From a virus: DNA of 33,704 bases. Positions 6,008-12,918 of this stretch are shown in pieces. The stretch lies in the IMG/VR virus record IMGVR_UViG_3300043099_000469, positions 1 through 33,704 of that record. One strand, written 5' to 3'. Position numbers and translations under genes: made by a program. Below the pieces are notes generated by a model that saw only the letters and a list, made by a program, of their open reading frames with translations, searched no databases and was not told the origin of the DNA. Position 1 is the stretch's first letter, and each line of letters starts with the position of its first letter.

Positions 6008-6052
6008 CGACTCCAAAAACAAACACACACGAAGTGTGTGTGTCTGGAGTCG
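6008..6052 (-). terminator. Long hairpin with U-rich 3' arm in the 5953-6240 gap
   Basis: Outer 8-bp stem 6008-6015/6045-6052 and inner perfect 8-bp stem 6023-6030/6034-6041 with loop GAA (TTC on the transcript). Read leftward, the inner stem is followed by TTGTTTTTGG, so it can act as a terminator of early operon 1 read-through. It also lies about 55-100 bases before the 5952 start, so it could be a leader element of operon 2. The 5953-6240 gap otherwise holds only the terminator at 6190-6224 and a small stem at 6093-6107. Confidence 0.55.
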
Positions 6053-6189
6053 CTGTGCGGTGTCACCGAATGGACACGCGTTCAGCGACATCACCACTTG
6101 TTGTGGTTGGGGGGTTTTAGGGGGGAAGGGCCACGCTTGTCAAGGGGGGAAAGCCGCCCGATTTCCAAAAATCGCGCAGATTCCCAAAA

Positions 6190-6224
6190 CGGAAACGGGC
6201 GCGTCGACCGAAGCCGACGCGCCC
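6190..6224 (-). terminator. Intrinsic terminator of early operon 1
   Basis: Perfect 10-bp GC-rich stem (6197-6206/6215-6224) with an 8-base loop, just after the stop of the 6241-6603 gene. Downstream on the transcript comes GTTTCCGTTTTGGG, a discontinuous U-rich tract. Placement and stem strength support rho-independent termination. Confidence 0.7.
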
Positions 6225-6240
6225 GCAAAGAAGAAGTCCG

Positions 6241-6603
6241 TCACATGATCGCGGCGCGCAGGGCGATCACCAGTCGACTCGCGCGGTGGACGAGGACGAA
6301 GCGCACGCGGCGGTCGATCCCCTCCCACGCAAGCTCCTTGCGCCTGACCGTCTTCACGGTGCAGCCGAGCCGCCGAGCGAGAACATCGCGGCGCGGCGTG
6401 AGGTGGTCGGGCATGAGGTCGAGCACGATGCCGACCTCGACCATTCGACGCACCGCGACGGGCAGCGCGTCATCGTCGCGGATGATCCGCGCCACGGCGA
6501 CGGACTCCTCGAGGGAGTTGGCGCGGAAGATCACTGGGTCTTCCTGCGCGATGCCGAGCCTGACGCGGAGCGCCTCGGCCCCTGGCTCAATGACTCGCTC
6601 CAT
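6241..6603 (-). CDS. Small helix-turn-helix protein, 120 aa
   Basis: ATG at 6603-6601, overlapping the upstream gene by 17 bases. Residues 71-92 (RDVLARRLGCTVKTVRRKEL) have the length and pattern of a helix-turn-helix: LA..LG.T..TVRR. The N-terminus (VRLGIAQEDPVIF, EESVAVARIIRDDDALP) and the hydrophobic end (RFVLVHRASRLVIALRAA) flank it. Last gene of early operon 1, directly before the terminator. A DNA-binding regulator or recombination accessory role is inferred. No close family was recognised. Confidence 0.65.
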   Translation of the reverse strand: MERVIEPGAEALRVRLGIAQEDPVIFRANSLEESVAVARIIRDDDALPVAVRRMVEVGIVLDLMPDHLTPRRDVLARRLGCTVKTVRRKELAWEGIDRRVRFVLVHRASRLVIALRAAIM

Positions 6604-6871
6604 TCAGCACCTCCAATGCGACTGACGGGCCGTACTCAGAGCAGATGTCAGCCGCATCCGTGCGGCCTCGGAGTCTCAGGATCTCCGCGATGGCATCGCG
6701 GATGATCGTCCTCTCGACGCGGCAGTCCTCGGCGGTCGACCTGATCCCCGCCGTCTGCGCGCCGAAGTCGCGCATCAGCCACTCGTCGTACAGCCGCTGT
6801 AACACATCGCGGCGCGCGTAGTCGCCGTTCGGCTTGCGCGGCTTCTGCGGGATTCCCTTGGGCTTAGGCAT
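6587..6871 (-). CDS. Hypothetical protein, 94 aa, possible DNA-binding
   Basis: ATG at 6871-6869, overlapping the RecT-like gene by eight bases. The N-terminus is basic and Pro-rich (PKPKGIPQKPRKPNGDYAR). Residues 40-72 (TAGIRSTAEDCRVERTIIRD, then AIAEILRLR) could form a helix-turn-helix. The end is acidic. Co-transcribed with the annealing protein. No family was recognised. Confidence 0.65.
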   Translation of the reverse strand: MPKPKGIPQKPRKPNGDYARRDVLQRLYDEWLMRDFGAQTAGIRSTAEDCRVERTIIRDAIAEILRLRGRTDAADICSEYGPSVALEVLNGASH

Positions 6872-7742
6872 CGGCCACCCCCGTGATCACGCGCTTCCCC
6901 TCCGCTGTGAGCTTCCACCGCACCTCGATGGTCTGTCCAAATGCCGACTCGGCCTCGAGGCTGTGCATCAGGTCGCAATCGAGCACGGCGAACGGAGCGT
7001 CGCAACCGTCGACATCGACGCGGAAGATGGTCGTGCCGTTGGGGCGCTTCACCGCCGAGGCTTGCCACCCGCGCGCGACGAGGGTCAGCGTGCCGCCGCC
7101 ATGCGGCTCTGGCGCGCGCTCGGCCTGTGGCACTGGCGACAGCAGCGCCTCCGTGTCCGCGCGGCGTTCCTCGCGGGTCGGCGCGGCGGGCGCGGGAAGC
7201 GCCTTGCGCGCCGGCGGCGGCGGTGCGTCCTCGACGATCTCCGTCTCGCCGTGCGCCTCGACATAGACAGGGGCCGCGCCGAGCGCGTCGGGGCAGTGCT
7301 GCTTGTAGCCCGCCGAGATGCACCGCGCGAAGAGCATGGCACGCGGGTACTTGCGCCAGTTGTCGCCGCCGAGGCCCGCGCGCTTCGCGTCCTCGAGCGT
7401 GAACGAGGTGTCGCCGATCGGCTCCCACTTCCCGCCGTCGCGCCCGAGGAACTGCACGCGACACTCGGTATCCGTGCAAGTCGCGCGGTAGTCGTACTTG
7501 CCGCTCCGCTTGATCGCCGCCGCCATCAGGTTCGCCGCGAGTACGGCCTTCCCCTTGATGATGTGCAGCCCGCTCATCGCGTCGTAGTCGGCAAGGCCCA
7601 GGCCGCGCCCGATGATGAGCTTGGCGCACGCCGCCGCCTCGCTCTGGATGTCTGGGAACATCCCCGAGGCGCGGAAGACCTTGGCGACCGTCATCGGGTC
7701 TAGCTGCGCGTTCTGCGCGGGTGTGTGAACGAGATCACTCAT
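6864..7742 (-). CDS. RecT-like single-strand DNA annealing protein
   Basis: RecT-type proteins coat and anneal complementary single strands in phage recombination. The 292 residues (ATG at 7742-7740) show the core seen in RecT-like phage proteins: residues 45-85 (GRGLGLADYDAMSGLHIIKG, then LAANLMAAAIKRSGKYDYR), residues 110-123 (GDTSFTLEDAKRAGL), and NWRKYPRAMLFARCISAG at 128-145 followed by CPDAL. A Pro/Ala-rich linker at about 173-190 leads to a C-terminal beta-rich extension (GTLTLVARGWQASAV, TIFRVDVDGCDAPFAVLDCD) of unknown role. It starts inside the 3' end of the 32-residue peptide gene and probably works with RusA and Gp157. No partner 5'-3' exonuclease was recognised. Confidence 0.75.
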   Translation of the reverse strand: MSDLVHTPAQNAQLDPMTVAKVFRASGMFPDIQSEAAACAKLIIGRGLGLADYDAMSGLHIIKGKAVLAANLMAAAIKRSGKYDYRATCTDTECRVQFLGRDGGKWEPIGDTSFTLEDAKRAGLGGDNWRKYPRAMLFARCISAGYKQHCPDALGAAPVYVEAHGETEIVEDAPPPPARKALPAPAAPTREERRADTEALLSPVPQAERAPEPHGGGTLTLVARGWQASAVKRPNGTTIFRVDVDGCDAPFAVLDCDLMHSLEAESAFGQTIEVRWKLTAEGKRVITGVADA

Positions 7743-7833
7743 CGCGCGCCCCCTTCCCGAACAGGGTTGCGACGAGGACAGGGCCGAACACGACAGCGGC
7801 CACGACGAGTGGGGTGAGATCCCATTCAGGCAT
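7735..7833 (-). CDS. Very small membrane peptide, 32 aa
   Basis: ATG at 7833-7831 with GGAG six bases upstream. The stop overlaps the RecT-like gene's start by eight bases, so translation is coupled. The sequence is a short acidic start (MPEWD), one hydrophobic span (LTPLVVAAVVFGPVLVATLF) and a charged tail (GKGARDE). It is the first gene after the early promoter. Good ribosome site and coupling support expression. Function is unknown. Confidence 0.65.
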   Translation of the reverse strand: MPEWDLTPLVVAAVVFGPVLVATLFGKGARDE

Positions 7834-7849
7834 TGCAGACTCCTTCGTT

Positions 7850-7870
7850 GCTGCCACGACCTGTGGCAGC
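7850..7870. promoter_or_regulatory. 8-bp inverted repeat in the early leader
   Basis: Perfect stem GCTGCCAC/GTGGCAGC (7850-7857, 7863-7870) with loop GACCT, lying between the probable transcription start and the ribosome site of the 7833 gene. It could be an operator or an RNA hairpin. There is no U-tract, so it is not a standard terminator. Confidence 0.5.
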
Positions 7871-7884
7871 GGACATTTTGTCCG
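7870..7884. promoter_or_regulatory. Operator-like palindrome at the early promoter start site
   Basis: CGGAC-ATTTT-GTCCG, a perfect 5-bp inverted repeat lying 6-20 bases downstream of the -10 box, where a bound repressor would block transcription. A third half-site (GTCCG, 7896-7900) lies in the promoter spacer, 16 bases from the previous one, so two helical turns of binding are possible. Confidence 0.5.
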
Positions 7885-7889
7885 ATGCA

Positions 7890-7917
7890 AGTATCGTCCG
7901 AATCGCGCCCGAGTCAA
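7890..7917 (-). promoter_or_regulatory. Sigma70-type promoter of early operon 1
   Basis: Read on the minus strand: TTGACT (7917-7912, five of six to TTGACA), 16-base spacer, GATACT (7895-7890, four of six to TATAAT). The expected start is near 7883, inside the palindrome 7870-7884, and the first gene starts at 7833 with a good ribosome site. This is the best promoter-like sequence noticed in the window. Confidence 0.65.
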
Positions 7918-7964
7918 CACACTTTCCGCGCAATCTCGCAAATCGACGCGATATCCTGCCCGTC

Positions 7965-8216
7965 ATGCGCGAGCCTACCGTACACATCCCGACCAAGTTG
8001 AAGGCGCGGCGCGTCCGCGACCATGTCGCCACCACGCTCTCATACATCCAGCGCGTGAATATGCAGCGCGACGCACGGCGCGTCCGCGTGATCGATGAGG
8101 TTTCGTGGGAGTCGCACGACCTCTACACGCTGGCGCTCGACATCTGCGAGGACGCGGAACTGCGCTCGCTCGTCCTACAGGCTCGCGGCGCGATCCTGAC
8201 GGCGCTCACGCGATGA
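7965..8216 (+). CDS. Lone rightward gene, hypothetical basic protein, 83 aa
   Basis: This is the only gene supported on the plus strand. ATG at 7965, stop TGA at 8214-8216, overlapping the 3' end of the leftward late operon by 11 bases. No Shine-Dalgarno is seen. A TATCCT box at 7952-7957 would put the transcript start at or near the ATG, so it may be leaderless. The product has a basic N-terminal half (HIPTKLKARRVRDHVATTLS, then QRVNMQRDARRVRVIDEV) and a helical acidic-hydrophobic C-terminus (LYTLALDICEDAELRSLVLQ). The position, divergent from the early promoter, is that of a phage repressor, but no clear helix-turn-helix is visible. Function is unknown. Confidence 0.6.
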   Translation: MREPTVHIPTKLKARRVRDHVATTLSYIQRVNMQRDARRVRVIDEVSWESHDLYTLALDICEDAELRSLVLQARGAILTALTR

Positions 8217-9585
8217 GCGAGTCGGCGATATTCTCCGTGCCGAGGTAGTTCTGCGGAAGGCTCAAGCCCTTGCCGTACATGTCGAACAGCCGATCAAACG
8301 CGCGAACGAACGCGCCCTCGTCGTTGTTCGTGAAGGTGAAGCGCCCGTTGTCGTCCGCGCGCCAATCGGTCGACCCGGCAAGTAGCCCAACGGCCTGACC
8401 GCCCTGCGCGATCGGCACAAGCTCCGCGAGGATCACCTCGTCGATGTACGCCGCCGCCGTCGTGAGCGAGGTCGTGCTCTCGATGTGAAGGTAGGTTTCC
8501 TGCGGGATGTTGCGCGGCGACCTAATCGTGATGGAGGAAATCGTCCACGATGTCGAACCGCTCGTCAGCGTGAGACTGCTCGCGAACGCGCCCGAGTCGA
8601 TGATGTTCCCCGACCCGTCCTTGACGCTGATTCGGATCACGCCAGTGCAGCCTGTGTCGATCTTGTACGCGACCGCGATCACATACGGCCTGTCTGGCGT
8701 GAGTCGCCCGAGCGTGCCGCCTGACGCGCCGAGCTGCTGTCGGATGTTGAACGCGCCGCTGCCCGCGTTCAGCTTGATCGACCGCGCGCCACGGTAGAAA
8801 GTGCCCGTCTCCGTCTGGAACTGCGTGCCCGCCGTGCCCGTGACGAGCGACCACTGGTCGGGGAGGTTGCTCGTCTGGTCTTCGAAATCCGAGTTCGTGA
8901 GTTGGTTCTCGTAGATGCCGCCAGCGTCGACTGCGGCGCTGACCGTAGCCACGCGCGTCATAGTGCCCGACCCCGCAGGGAAGCGGTAGTCGAGCGGCGC
9001 GTACGCGGGCTGACCGCGAATCTCGAACACCTCCGCGCCGCGCGAGATCGCGCCGTTCGCCGCGTCCTGCACGCACCGCGCCTCGAGCGTCTCCGTGCGC
9101 ACATTCGGCCAGTCGTTGGTCGATCCGAGCAGGATGTTCGGCGCGTCGAAGTTGTAGACGAACTGACCGTTACCCACATTGCTTCCGCCGTAGGTCGCGC
9201 TCGACTTGGTGACGGTCGTGCCGTCGATCGTCTTCGAGTCCGCGTCCATCTGGCGAATGAGCCAGACGAGCGCGTCGGTGATCTGCCTCGACCGCATCGT
9301 GTTCGCCGCGCCCGAGGTGTTCGCCTCGGTGAAGCACATCTCGATGATCGTGCGCTCGGCGGCGGCGCGCACATCGTTGAGCACGCCGCCCGCCTCGGCG
9401 ATGCGGCGCTCGATGTTGCCCGCAAGCACCTCGATCATGTACGCGTCGGTCGACGAGTACTCGAGCTGCACATTGGCGAGGAGCGTCTTCAGGTTCAGCT
9501 GGTGCGTGCGCACCGCGTCCATCATGAAGACGAGCGCGCCGAGCCGCGAGAAGAGTCCGTTCGAGCCGTCGTAGGTGAGCGCCAT
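8206..9585 (-). CDS. Structural/adhesin protein with carbohydrate-binding-like domain, 459 aa
   Basis: ATG at 9585-9583 with AGAGGA about seven bases upstream. Last gene of the leftward late operon. Residues 1-115 are largely helical (GLFSRLGALVFMMDAVRTHQ, ERRIAEAGGVLNDVRAAAER). Residues about 225-390 resemble a jelly-roll carbohydrate-binding module: NSDFEDQ...LPDQWSLVTGTAG, FYRGARSIKLNAG, RPYVIAVAYKIDTGC, then TYLHIESTTS...AAAYIDEVILAEL. The end returns to helices (GAFVRAFDRLFDMYGKG). Probably a distal tail or virion-surface protein that touches host glycans, inferred from the domain and from position after the tail genes. A CBM4/9-type fold is a pattern-level guess. Confidence 0.6.
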   Translation of the reverse strand: MALTYDGSNGLFSRLGALVFMMDAVRTHQLNLKTLLANVQLEYSSTDAYMIEVLAGNIERRIAEAGGVLNDVRAAAERTIIEMCFTEANTSGAANTMRSRQITDALVWLIRQMDADSKTIDGTTVTKSSATYGGSNVGNGQFVYNFDAPNILLGSTNDWPNVRTETLEARCVQDAANGAISRGAEVFEIRGQPAYAPLDYRFPAGSGTMTRVATVSAAVDAGGIYENQLTNSDFEDQTSNLPDQWSLVTGTAGTQFQTETGTFYRGARSIKLNAGSGAFNIRQQLGASGGTLGRLTPDRPYVIAVAYKIDTGCTGVIRISVKDGSGNIIDSGAFASSLTLTSGSTSWTISSITIRSPRNIPQETYLHIESTTSLTTAAAYIDEVILAELVPIAQGGQAVGLLAGSTDWRADDNGRFTFTNNDEGAFVRAFDRLFDMYGKGLSLPQNYLGTENIADSLIA

Positions 9586-9588
9586 AGG

Positions 9589-9837
9589 TCAGTCCTCTGT
9601 GTGTGTATCGGGCATCGGGAGGAGCCTGTTCAGCGCGGCGCGTCTGCCCGCGCAGCCTCCGCAGTCGCCGAGAAGCTGCTTGAGCCGCAGCGCGGTCGTC
9701 GCAGCGTCGATCATGTCTCCGAGTCCGCGCATCGGCCCCGCGTAGCGGTCGCATGAGAAGCACACCCCAGGCGAAGGCGCGCCGCCGTGAAGGCCGAGCA
9801 GACACCGCCCTTCGTGTAGATAGTGGCACTCGGTCAT
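9589..9837 (-). CDS. Small Cys-rich tail-region protein, 82 aa
   Basis: ATG at 9837-9835 overlaps the upstream stop (ATGA). Cys residues cluster as C-x-Y-L-H-x3-C near residue 4-11, CFSCD at about 26-30 and CGGC at about 59-62. The C-terminus, GDCGGCAGRRAALNRLLP, matches a short motif (CGGC..RR..LN) that recurs in small proteins beside phage tail genes. Metal binding is likely from the Cys/His spacing. No role is established. Confidence 0.65.
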   Translation of the reverse strand: MTECHYLHEGRCLLGLHGGAPSPGVCFSCDRYAGPMRGLGDMIDAATTALRLKQLLGDCGGCAGRRAALNRLLPMPDTHTED

Positions 9838-10532
9838 GTGACGCTCGCCGACAAGGACACGGACGGCCACGGACGAAACCATTCGGAAGAAGGGCTTGTG
9901 GCCATGTAGCCCCACGAATCCCCCAGTGGGATCGGCCTCGCGCATCCGCGATAGGCGTTGCTGCTTGCCGAGTTGCCGTCGCCGTAGCTCAGTCCGTTCG
10001 GGCATCCGCTGCTCGGGTACTGCGCGATCGCGCCGACAGCCAAGCCTCCGACCTCAAGGCCGATCTCGTAGTGCCATGTGCCCGCGTTGAACCTGAACGG
10101 GCAGACCCAGTAGTAGGCGCGGTACAGTCCAAACACCAATTGAGCGCCGCCTCCATATTGCTGAAGGATCGCACCGTTGCTTGCCAGCACCCTGAAAATG
10201 AATCCATTTGAGTTTGTACCAACGACACGCCATCCACCAAATGGCCCCGTAGATTGCAAGGTGAACCTGTACCCGCAACGGCTCTGCGGCGCGTTCGACC
10301 TTTGCATCGTCCGCGTTGTCAAAAGCGAAGGAAAAATTTCAATCGCACCCGGGATTATCTGGGTTCCAGAAAAGTTCAGCCTTCCCGTCTGGAGATATGT
10401 CCCGTCGCCCATGTCCAACGCGTTGACCGACAGCGGCGCGAAGGATGCATACGCGCCGAGCACGCTTGTGAACGCGCAGCACTCGATCTCTGGCGGCGTG
10501 CAGCAGCACGCGATGACGGATTCCAGAGTCAA
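9834..10532 (-). CDS. Hypothetical tail protein with Cys-rich N-terminus, 232 aa
   Basis: The best start is TTG at 10532-10530, forming TTGA with the previous stop. The upstream frame has no other supported start. The ribosome site is very close and weak, so translation probably depends on coupling. Residues 7-21 carry CCC and CC groups (ACCCTPPEIECCAF). The rest is Gly/Ser/aromatic and beta-rich (GWRVVGTNSNGFIFRVL, WHYEIGLEVGGLAVGAI), like a LamG/jelly-roll-type adhesin body. Probably a distal tail component. No family is certain. Confidence 0.6.
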   Translation of the reverse strand: MTLESVIACCCTPPEIECCAFTSVLGAYASFAPLSVNALDMGDGTYLQTGRLNFSGTQIIPGAIEIFPSLLTTRTMQRSNAPQSRCGYRFTLQSTGPFGGWRVVGTNSNGFIFRVLASNGAILQQYGGGAQLVFGLYRAYYWVCPFRFNAGTWHYEIGLEVGGLAVGAIAQYPSSGCPNGLSYGDGNSASSNAYRGCARPIPLGDSWGYMATSPSSEWFRPWPSVSLSASVT

Positions 10533-10993
10533 CCCTCGACCCCGTACAGCGTTACCGTGATGCGGTCTGAGTTCGCGGCGCTGCACCAGATGCGGTCGCC
10601 GCTAGTCATGTAGATCGGCCCCTCGTAGCGCGTGGTCGTCTTCCCGTTCGTCGTCACATCGTAGAAGATGGCGTTTGCCGTGGTCGGCGCTTCGCCTGGG
10701 CGAGTGTGGTGCAGACGAAAGTCGGTGTTGTTCGATGTGATCGACGACACATAGAGCACCTCGACGACCGCGCTCGACTCGTTCGGGACTTCGTAGATCT
10801 GCTGAATGGCAGTCTTTGCGACCGTGCCCGACAGCTTGCGGCGCGGGAAAGACCGCCATGTGCGCGTGTTGTAGCCGCTTGGCAGCGTCGATGTCCGCGA
10901 GTCGATTCCGCCGCCGCCTGCGGAAGTCGCCGAAACGGAAGGCAGCGGAAGAGCCGCGTCGGAAAGGCTTGGTGATGTCTGACCGATTTCCAT
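10529..10993 (-). CDS. Hypothetical tail/virion protein, 154 aa
   Basis: ATG at 10993-10991 with GGAG six bases upstream. The N-terminal about 45 residues are Ser/Gly/Pro-rich (LPLPSVSATSAGGGGIDSR). The remainder is beta-rich (SAVVEVLYVSSITSNNTDFR, TTTRYEGPIYMTSGDRIWCS, DRITVTLYGVEG), like a small jelly-roll virion protein. It lies among distal tail genes. No known family was recognised. Confidence 0.6.
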   Translation of the reverse strand: MEIGQTSPSLSDAALPLPSVSATSAGGGGIDSRTSTLPSGYNTRTWRSFPRRKLSGTVAKTAIQQIYEVPNESSAVVEVLYVSSITSNNTDFRLHHTRPGEAPTTANAIFYDVTTNGKTTTRYEGPIYMTSGDRIWCSAANSDRITVTLYGVEG

Positions 10994-10995
10994 GT

Positions 10996-11754
10996 TCAGC
11001 TCCCGCAGTTGATGGCGTATCCGTTCGGCATCGAGAAGACGAGCGTGTTGCCGCCAGTGTCGGTGCAAAGCACGCGCGCGCCGACCTTGATGGGCTGACG
11101 GGTGAACCCCGTCACCGATGGCGGAAGCGCCGTGCCGAGCCCGATGTTCGTCGCCGTGTCGATCACCGTCTCGGCTGCGTTCAGGGCGATGGTGACATCC
11201 TCGTCCTGCGCCGCGATGTCCGTCCACTGGTACAGGTTCGTCGCGGGGTCGAATGACACCTCGCTGCGAATCACATCGTACTTCCACGCGGGGCTTCCAG
11301 CCGGAAGCCCGGGTATCGGAGTCGACGCGGTGATCTTGAACACCCTGACGCGCGATCCTGCGGGGCGCACGATCGCCATGTACGCGCGCCCGTCGCTCTT
11401 GCGGGCCGGCAGCAAGAACACGATGTCTCCGACCTGATAGACGGAGTCGTCCACCGCCACCGCCTCGGTGGCGTACAGATCGGAGCCGACAGTCGACCTA
11501 AGCCCTCCGCTCATCGTCGGGAAACTCAGGTTGTTCGTGGCGGCTGCAACCTCAGTCCACGCATAGCGGTTGTTGATGCCGCGCACGCCAAGGCGCGCGA
11601 CGATCATGTCCTTGAAGTCCGTCTCGCGCGGGTTGCGCGGCGCTGGCTGCGCGATCCCCTCGAGCGCCTCGATGCGGGAAAACATCTCGTTGAGTATGTC
11701 GAACGACAGCTCGCCGATTTGTCCCGCAGTGAATCGCTTGAATGGTGGGGGCAT
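10996..11754 (-). CDS. Hypothetical tail protein, 252 aa
   Basis: ATG at 11754-11752, one base after the upstream stop, with no strong ribosome site, so it is likely coupled. Residues 1-45 start basic and contain an amphipathic helix (GQIGELSFDILNEMFSRIEA). The rest is beta-rich (YQVGDIVFLLPARKSDGRAY, VGARVLCTDTGGNTLVFSMP). Length, composition and position between tape measure and fibre-like genes suggest a baseplate or tail-tip structural protein. No family was recognised. Confidence 0.6.
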   Translation of the reverse strand: MPPPFKRFTAGQIGELSFDILNEMFSRIEALEGIAQPAPRNPRETDFKDMIVARLGVRGINNRYAWTEVAAATNNLSFPTMSGGLRSTVGSDLYATEAVAVDDSVYQVGDIVFLLPARKSDGRAYMAIVRPAGSRVRVFKITASTPIPGLPAGSPAWKYDVIRSEVSFDPATNLYQWTDIAAQDEDVTIALNAAETVIDTATNIGLGTALPPSVTGFTRQPIKVGARVLCTDTGGNTLVFSMPNGYAINCGS

Positions 11755-11755
11755 T

Positions 11756-12118
11756 TCAGTCAGCCAGAATGTAGTACTGGAGGTTCACCGCCGCCGTGTT
11801 TGCCCGCGCGGTCGGGGCAGTCGTGCCGAGCCGCATGATCGCGGCCTCGCCCACCTTGAGCCGCGCGAACGCGACAAAGGTCGTCGTGCCCGTTCCAAGG
11901 TCGACATAGTTCGTCGGCCCAAGGTTGCGGAAGTACGCGTACCCGGGCGTCGAGACATCGGTGACGCTCAAGGCTTCGCCGCTCGTACCGATGGCCTGAA
12001 CGCCGCCCGTCGCGTTGCTTCCCGTCATGTCGACGCGGAATGTCCCGGGGTCTTCCCTGTGGTCGAGGAAGTCCTTCTGCACGCGGAGACGGAGGTTGAT
12101 GGTGATTTCGCTCGACAT
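11756..12118 (-). CDS. Hypothetical tail protein, 120 aa
   Basis: ATG at 12118-12116 shares one base with the upstream stop (TGATG). The product is beta-rich throughout: SSEITINLRLRVQKDFLDHR, TGSNATGGVQAIGTSGEALS, YFRNLGPTNYVDLGTG, TFVAFARLKVGEAAIMRLGT. It reads like a small tail-tip or decoration protein. Similar short beta proteins follow tape measure genes in many siphoviruses. No family name can be given. Confidence 0.6.
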   Translation of the reverse strand: MSSEITINLRLRVQKDFLDHREDPGTFRVDMTGSNATGGVQAIGTSGEALSVTDVSTPGYAYFRNLGPTNYVDLGTGTTTFVAFARLKVGEAAIMRLGTTAPTARANTAAVNLQYYILAD

Positions 12119-12918
12119 CAGAAGTTCTCGCTGAGGTTGTTGAAGTTGGCAAGCGACTCGAACGGCTGAATCCATCGCACCCAGCCCGCATACGACCCGT
12201 TGGCCGTCACCTCGAGTTCGACGCGTCCCTGCGGATTCATGCGCGGGACTTGCTGCATGTGGTAGTAGCGGTCATAGAGGAATTCGTGACGGATGCTGTA
12301 GAGCGACACGGAAGTCCTGCTGCTCTGCGCACCGATGTACAGGAGCTTGCCAGTTTCCGCTCCGTAGAACGGTCGGTCGTTCCTTGCGCCGACCGCATCG
12401 AAGAAACGCTCTGCCCGCGTCTCCATCGAGGACGCGGAAACCGTCTCCTCGAGAACGAGCTTTGCGCGCTTCACCGCAACGCTGAGAGGATTGCCTCCCG
12501 CGTCGATCGACTTTCCGCCGATGTCCGCGTCGGTCGGTGCGCCGTCGAAGAGAAGAAGGCCAGGGGGCACGCGGTAGAACAGCGCGAACTCGGCGATCCA
12601 ATCGACATGGACACCGAGGTATCCCTCCTCGCTTGGAAGCAGTCCGACGAACTCGCCAGACTGATAGCCCCATGTGACGCGCCAAGCGTTGTTCGACGCG
12701 GGAATCGGCTCGTAGCTGAGGGTCTGCGCAAAGACATTGTTTTCGCCCGGGAACGCATCGCCAGCCTGTGGCATTCCGTTCGCGCCGAGCTCGATCTGGA
12801 TCGGCTCGGTGATCGCGGACGCGTCGTCCCAAACGACGAACACCCTTGTTCCTGTCAGCCTTCCGCCGTTGGTCGCAAGCGATCGCGAATCAAGTTGTTC
12901 GTGGACTTCCTGCGCCAT
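12118..12918 (-). CDS. Probable distal tail / tail-tip protein, 266 aa
   Basis: ATG at 12918-12916 shares one base with the tape measure stop (TAATG). The gene directly after the tape measure normally encodes the distal tail or first tail-tip protein. The product is beta-rich with many aromatics (WRVTWGYQSGEFVGLLPSEE, HVDWIAEFALFYRVPPGLL, VSLYSIRHEFLYDRYYHM) and ends with GYAGWVRWIQPF-like hydrophobic turns. Role is inferred from position. No diagnostic motif was recognised. Confidence 0.6.
   Translation of the reverse strand: MAQEVHEQLDSRSLATNGGRLTGTRVFVVWDDASAITEPIQIELGANGMPQAGDAFPGENNVFAQTLSYEPIPASNNAWRVTWGYQSGEFVGLLPSEEGYLGVHVDWIAEFALFYRVPPGLLLFDGAPTDADIGGKSIDAGGNPLSVAVKRAKLVLEETVSASSMETRAERFFDAVGARNDRPFYGAETGKLLYIGAQSSRTSVSLYSIRHEFLYDRYYHMQQVPRMNPQGRVELEVTANGSYAGWVRWIQPFESLANFNNLSENF

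Noticed and set aside
5953-6066. N-terminal extension of the 5422-5952 gene up to 6066
   Set aside because: The extension is encoded by the CA/GT-repeat hairpin (HTHFVCVCFW...), while the internal ATG at 5952 has a good AGGGAG.
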